In this document: positions 5,543 to 7,892 of the stretch, one piece after another
Position numbering within the stretch: the stretch's first letter is position 1
Layout of the letters: every line of letters starts with the position of its first letter
NCBI GenBank assembly: GCA_043811005.1
Contig: JBDRNO010000080.1
Span: forward strand, 1 to 7,892
DNA: 7,892 nt
Origin: JBDRNO01 sp043811005
Lineage (GTDB): Bacteria; Bacteroidota; Bacteroidia; NORP154
Reading direction: 5' to 3'
Notes under the pieces: model-generated
Seen by the model: the letters and a program-made list of their open reading frames with translations, nothing else
What the model was told of the DNA's origin: nothing
Databases searched by the model: none
Program-made: the position numbers and the translations under genes

Positions 5543-7612
5543 TTATTTAATCGAAGAAAGAACCATTTGATCTATGTACACAATATATTTTTTCTTCATT
5601 GATTCTATCCATTCTTTTTCCAGATAGCTTTGATAATCAGCGGTTACCAGTCCCCTTGCTTCAATCAGGGTTTTTACAGATGGTTTTAATATATTATTGA
5701 CATAAACAAAAACCACTTGTGGTTTTTTTACATCCCCTACACTTCCTTTACCGGTTTTACCGGGAAAAGTTTCGGGGGATAAATTCCGTGAAAGCCCCAC
5801 CACCCATTCTATTGAGTCAATTATGTCATTTTCCTGTCTTGGGAATTTGCCATCCTCTATTTCCAACACCTTGGGTCCTTTGTCTCCGGAAGCTATCATT
5901 TCTATTATTTCCTTTATTGAATAACCTTTTTTTACTCTATTATTGGCAAGCTTCCTCGCCTTTTTAACGATGGATTTATCATAACAGGTATATATGGAAG
6001 CATCCAATCTGTCATCCCACATATAGTTTGTTTTATTGTTTTCGTAAAAAACCTTTAGACCGGTTGTGTCTTTAAGCGCCCTTGACCAGACTTTACGGTC
6101 GGTCAATTCAAAGAGCAATATTCCATCGCGATATTCATTTATCAATGCTTTAAATTCCGGATATTTCATCTCCAACCGGCTGTCTTCAAAGCCGATACAG
6201 GATTCCTCAACATATTGTTTATACAAATTATTAACAACCTGCTTGACAGGTGCTTTTTTTCTTTTGGTTTGTTGTTTTTCAATGTATTGAGCAAAATCTT
6301 GCTGGGTGTATTTCCTGTTCAAAAGTGTAAACATGGTTTGATTTAATGTATTTGCATTGTCGGCACGCCATTTTCCACTAAAATATGAATCATCAATTAC
6401 CGTATAAAAATCATTCCTCTCCGGTAAATATTCAGTGAAGTTGTACTCCTTTTTAATTTTTTGAAGAAAGACATTTTTTGCTATTTGCCCGCGTTGATCT
6501 TTAGCAATTTGATCCTTGAGCTCTCCGGTTATTTCTTCAAAAGGAGGAATTGATTTTCTGTCAATTCTTTTAATGATGTGCCACCCGTATTGTGTTTGTA
6601 CAGGTTGTGAAATATCCCCATTGTTTTTAAGATCAAAAACGGCTTTTTCGAAGTCTCCCACCATTTTACCTGTTCTGAACAATGGTAATTCTCCACCTTT
6701 TTTTACGGTTGTTTTATCTTCAGAAAATTGTTTTACCAGATCCTCAAATTTTTCTCCATCCAGGATTTTCTTATAAATTTCGTCAATTTTATTTTTTGCT
6801 TTAGCTGCCTCCTGTTCGGGAATGCCTTTCATCGCTCTAATCATAATGTGAGCTACTTTAACTTCATTCAGGGCATCTCTTTTATCGGTAACTTTTATTA
6901 GATGATATCCATACCCGGTTTGTACAGGCATAGAGATTTTTCCGGCTTCGGTATTATAGGCAGCGGATTCAAATGAATAAAATGGTGATTGAAAAACGGT
7001 GAAATACCCCAGATCACCTTCATTGTCCTTTACCGATTTGTCATCTGATACCTGTTTAGCTACTGTCTCAAACTCTTCACCTTTGATGATCCGTTTTCTT
7101 ATCTTAATTATTTTACGGTATGCCAACAGAGTATCTTTGGGTTCCGCATCGGGATTTAACTTTATAAGGATATGGCTCGCTCTGATATCATACAGTTTCC
7201 TTTGATATGCTTCGTTAAGCAACTTTTCATTTATTTTCCTGTCAGTAAGATATGGACGTGCCAGTTGCTTTCTGTAACCTTCCAGCTCCTTTTTAAATGC
7301 TTTGGTCGTATCCATGCCCAGGTCTTCCGCCTCCTTAACCTTTAGCCGGAAATTGATATAAAGCGTTAAATACTCTTCAAGCGACTTAGTGTCAATAACT
7401 TTGTCTTTCTTGCTGTTTTTGTAATAAACATTCAGAAATTCCGATTTTGTTATTTTCTCACCGGCAATTGTTATCAGGACAGGGTCTTCTGATTGTTGAT
7501 TGTTGATTGTTGATTGTTGATTGATAGAAGATTTTTTGCTTTGGGCAAATGTTTGATTGCTTATTAGTAATGCTAATAAGATAAATGCGGATTTTGAAGA
7601 ATTTGCTTTCAT
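5543..7612 (-). CDS. Large secreted peptidyl-prolyl isomerase with two parvulin domains
   Basis: This complete 689-residue protein starts at ATG 7612, the only start that gives an intact signal peptide (1-23, cleavage likely before Gln24). Residues 29-41 (INQQSTINNQQS) are encoded by a GATTGTT heptamer array. A SurA N-terminal-like helical domain spans about 45-135. Parvulin domain 1 is about 141-243, with RASHILIKL, KGEEFETVAKQVSDD, GDLGYF and GYGYHLIKVTD. Domain 2 is about 251-352, with VKVAHIMIR, GEKFEDLVKQFSEDKTTVKKGGELP and QYGWHIIKRID. The remaining 340 residues lack clear isomerase motifs, although 525-575 looks like a decayed parvulin domain. EARGLVTADYQSYLEKEWI (653-671) matches the usual C-terminal block of the Bacteroidetes family. 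The protein works in the periplasm as a chaperone and proline isomerase for envelope proteins. It leads the cluster and has a plausible promoter upstream. Confidence 0.93.
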   Translation of the reverse strand: MKANSSKSAFILLALLISNQTFAQSKKSSINQQSTINNQQSEDPVLITIAGEKITKSEFLNVYYKNSKKDKVIDTKSLEEYLTLYINFRLKVKEAEDLGMDTTKAFKKELEGYRKQLARPYLTDRKINEKLLNEAYQRKLYDIRASHILIKLNPDAEPKDTLLAYRKIIKIRKRIIKGEEFETVAKQVSDDKSVKDNEGDLGYFTVFQSPFYSFESAAYNTEAGKISMPVQTGYGYHLIKVTDKRDALNEVKVAHIMIRAMKGIPEQEAAKAKNKIDEIYKKILDGEKFEDLVKQFSEDKTTVKKGGELPLFRTGKMVGDFEKAVFDLKNNGDISQPVQTQYGWHIIKRIDRKSIPPFEEITGELKDQIAKDQRGQIAKNVFLQKIKKEYNFTEYLPERNDFYTVIDDSYFSGKWRADNANTLNQTMFTLLNRKYTQQDFAQYIEKQQTKRKKAPVKQVVNNLYKQYVEESCIGFEDSRLEMKYPEFKALINEYRDGILLFELTDRKVWSRALKDTTGLKVFYENNKTNYMWDDRLDASIYTCYDKSIVKKARKLANNRVKKGYSIKEIIEMIASGDKGPKVLEIEDGKFPRQENDIIDSIEWVVGLSRNLSPETFPGKTGKGSVGDVKKPQVVFVYVNNILKPSVKTLIEARGLVTADYQSYLEKEWIESMKKKYIVYIDQMVLSSIK
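5708..5727. other. Terminator-like hairpin inside the isomerase gene
   Basis: AAAAACCAC (5708-5716) pairs with GTGGTTTTT (5719-5727) around TT and is followed on the plus strand by more T, as in an intrinsic terminator. It lies in coding sequence (KKPQVVFV), so it may be chance. It could also stop antisense transcription coming from the left. Confidence 0.35.
7491..7523. repeat. GATTGTT heptamer array within the isomerase coding region
   Basis: Four perfect units of GATTGTT occupy 7491-7518 and a partial fifth (GATTG) follows to 7523. The array lies about 30 codons after the isomerase start. Three units make 21 bp, or seven codons, which gives the peptide repeat NQQSTIN. A change of one or two units would shift the frame and remove both parvulin domains. 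Confidence 0.93.
7560..7580. repeat. 8-bp inverted repeat in the signal-peptide codons
   Basis: CTTATTAG (7560-7567) and CTAATAAG (7573-7580) are perfect inverted copies around TAATG and would form an RNA hairpin about 10 codons into the isomerase message. It contains one ATGCTAAT octamer like those near the GxxExxY gene. It is weak in energy and may be chance. Confidence 0.4.
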
Positions 7613-7773
7613 GATTTAATAATTTTATTTTTAAACAACCCAGTGGGTAAAAAAGTTATTTTATGGAATAAGCAGCAGAGTTAAATTTTTTATTTAAGAA
7701 CGCAAAATTAGCATTTATATTTTATTGGATTGAGATTTTATGTTTTATAAAAATTATGATTTGATTTATAAAG
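7613..7773. other. Leader and promoter region of the folding cluster
   Basis: This 161-bp AT-rich spacer contains no gene. It holds the candidate -7 box at 7703-7710 and a small imperfect palindrome ACCCAGTGGGT near 7639-7650. The spacer ends where the GC-rich right-end segment begins. Confidence 0.55.
7703..7710 (-). promoter_or_regulatory. Candidate Bacteroidetes -7 promoter box
   Basis: On the minus strand this reads TAATTTTG, an exact match to TAnnTTTG, about 91 bp before the isomerase ATG. No TTG was found at the expected -33 distance, so the promoter is incomplete by consensus. An exact 8-mer of this looseness can arise by chance in AT-rich DNA. Confidence 0.4.
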
Positions 7774-7892
7774 TTATTTTCCAAAGCTTAAAGAATGGCT
7801 GACCGTGCCGCTCGAAGTGCAAACGCCGAGGCCTCTATCTCCGGAGGCGACCTCCAGCGCTATCTTTCCGGTGAACGGCGAGCCGGCGCCCG
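7774..7892 (-). pseudogene. Truncated UPF0280-like gene fragment, GC-rich
   Basis: The minus frame from the right edge to TAA at 7774-7776 reads 38 residues containing GKIALEVASGDRGLGVCTSS and then GTVSHSLSFGK. I recognise CTSSGTVxHSLSFGK as the signature of UPF0280 (COG2122), a family of unknown function distantly linked to ApbE-like folds. Normal members continue with A-D-A-V and dozens more residues, but here a stop follows FGK at once. GC content is 63 of 92 bases at 7801-7892 against 8 of 50 at 7741-7790. The gene is therefore cut at its 3' end at or near a composition break. It may be a remnant of foreign DNA, or the contig end may be a chimera with another genome. The rest of the gene lies beyond the window. 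Confidence 0.7.

Noticed and set aside
7795..7892. Plus-strand frame starting MADRAARSANAEAS at the right edge
   Set aside because: It is the antisense of the recognisable UPF0280 reading, whose signature motif is much stronger evidence.

Overview
The window looks like a piece of a Bacteroidetes (Bacteroidota) chromosome. It is AT-rich, every real gene lies on the minus strand, and one upstream box fits the TAnnTTTG -7 element of that phylum. The core gene order (large two-domain parvulin, small SurA-like lipoprotein, SurA, MoxR ATPase) is one I recall as conserved in Bacteroidetes, and the C-terminus of the SurA protein matches the Bacteroidetes type.

Reading right to left, in the direction of transcription: (1) 7774-7892 is a GC-rich scrap encoding the broken end of a UPF0280-like protein, joined abruptly to AT-rich DNA. 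(2) 5543-7612 encodes a 689-residue secreted peptidyl-prolyl isomerase with two parvulin domains. (3) 4368-5228 encodes a SurA-like lipoprotein. (4) 2778-4160 encodes SurA. (5) 2325-2729 encodes a GxxExxY-family PD-(D/E)XK-like protein. (6) 1151-2176 encodes a MoxR AAA+ ATPase. (7) 1-714 holds the N-terminal third or so of a secreted subtilisin-family (S8) protease that runs off the left edge. Genes 2 to 4 form a periplasmic folding module, probably chaperones for outer-membrane and secreted proteins. MoxR is a cytoplasmic chaperone-like ATPase. The protease is a plausible client of the secretion route.

The unusual part is the DNA between and inside these genes. Nearly every boundary carries a different short-repeat family: ATTAGYAT-type octamers around the GxxExxY gene, CACAGATT nonamers and a TTTTTAGTT-type array before and after the intergenic region at 4161-4367, AGTTTCA heptamers at the lipoprotein start, CGCAAAG units, a 16-bp palindrome and CCCAG-type units at 5242-5542, and a 29-bp near-perfect palindrome at 1004-1032. 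Two arrays lie inside coding regions: a GATTGTT heptamer array just after the signal peptide of the 689-residue isomerase, and a 14-bp duplication in moxR. The GxxExxY gene is framed by octamer arrays in opposite orientation and sits between surA and moxR, so it looks like an inserted cassette.

The strongest candidates for something undescribed are this GxxExxY cassette with its octamer arrays, and the heptamer array that could switch the main isomerase on and off. The right end may be an assembly or library chimera.
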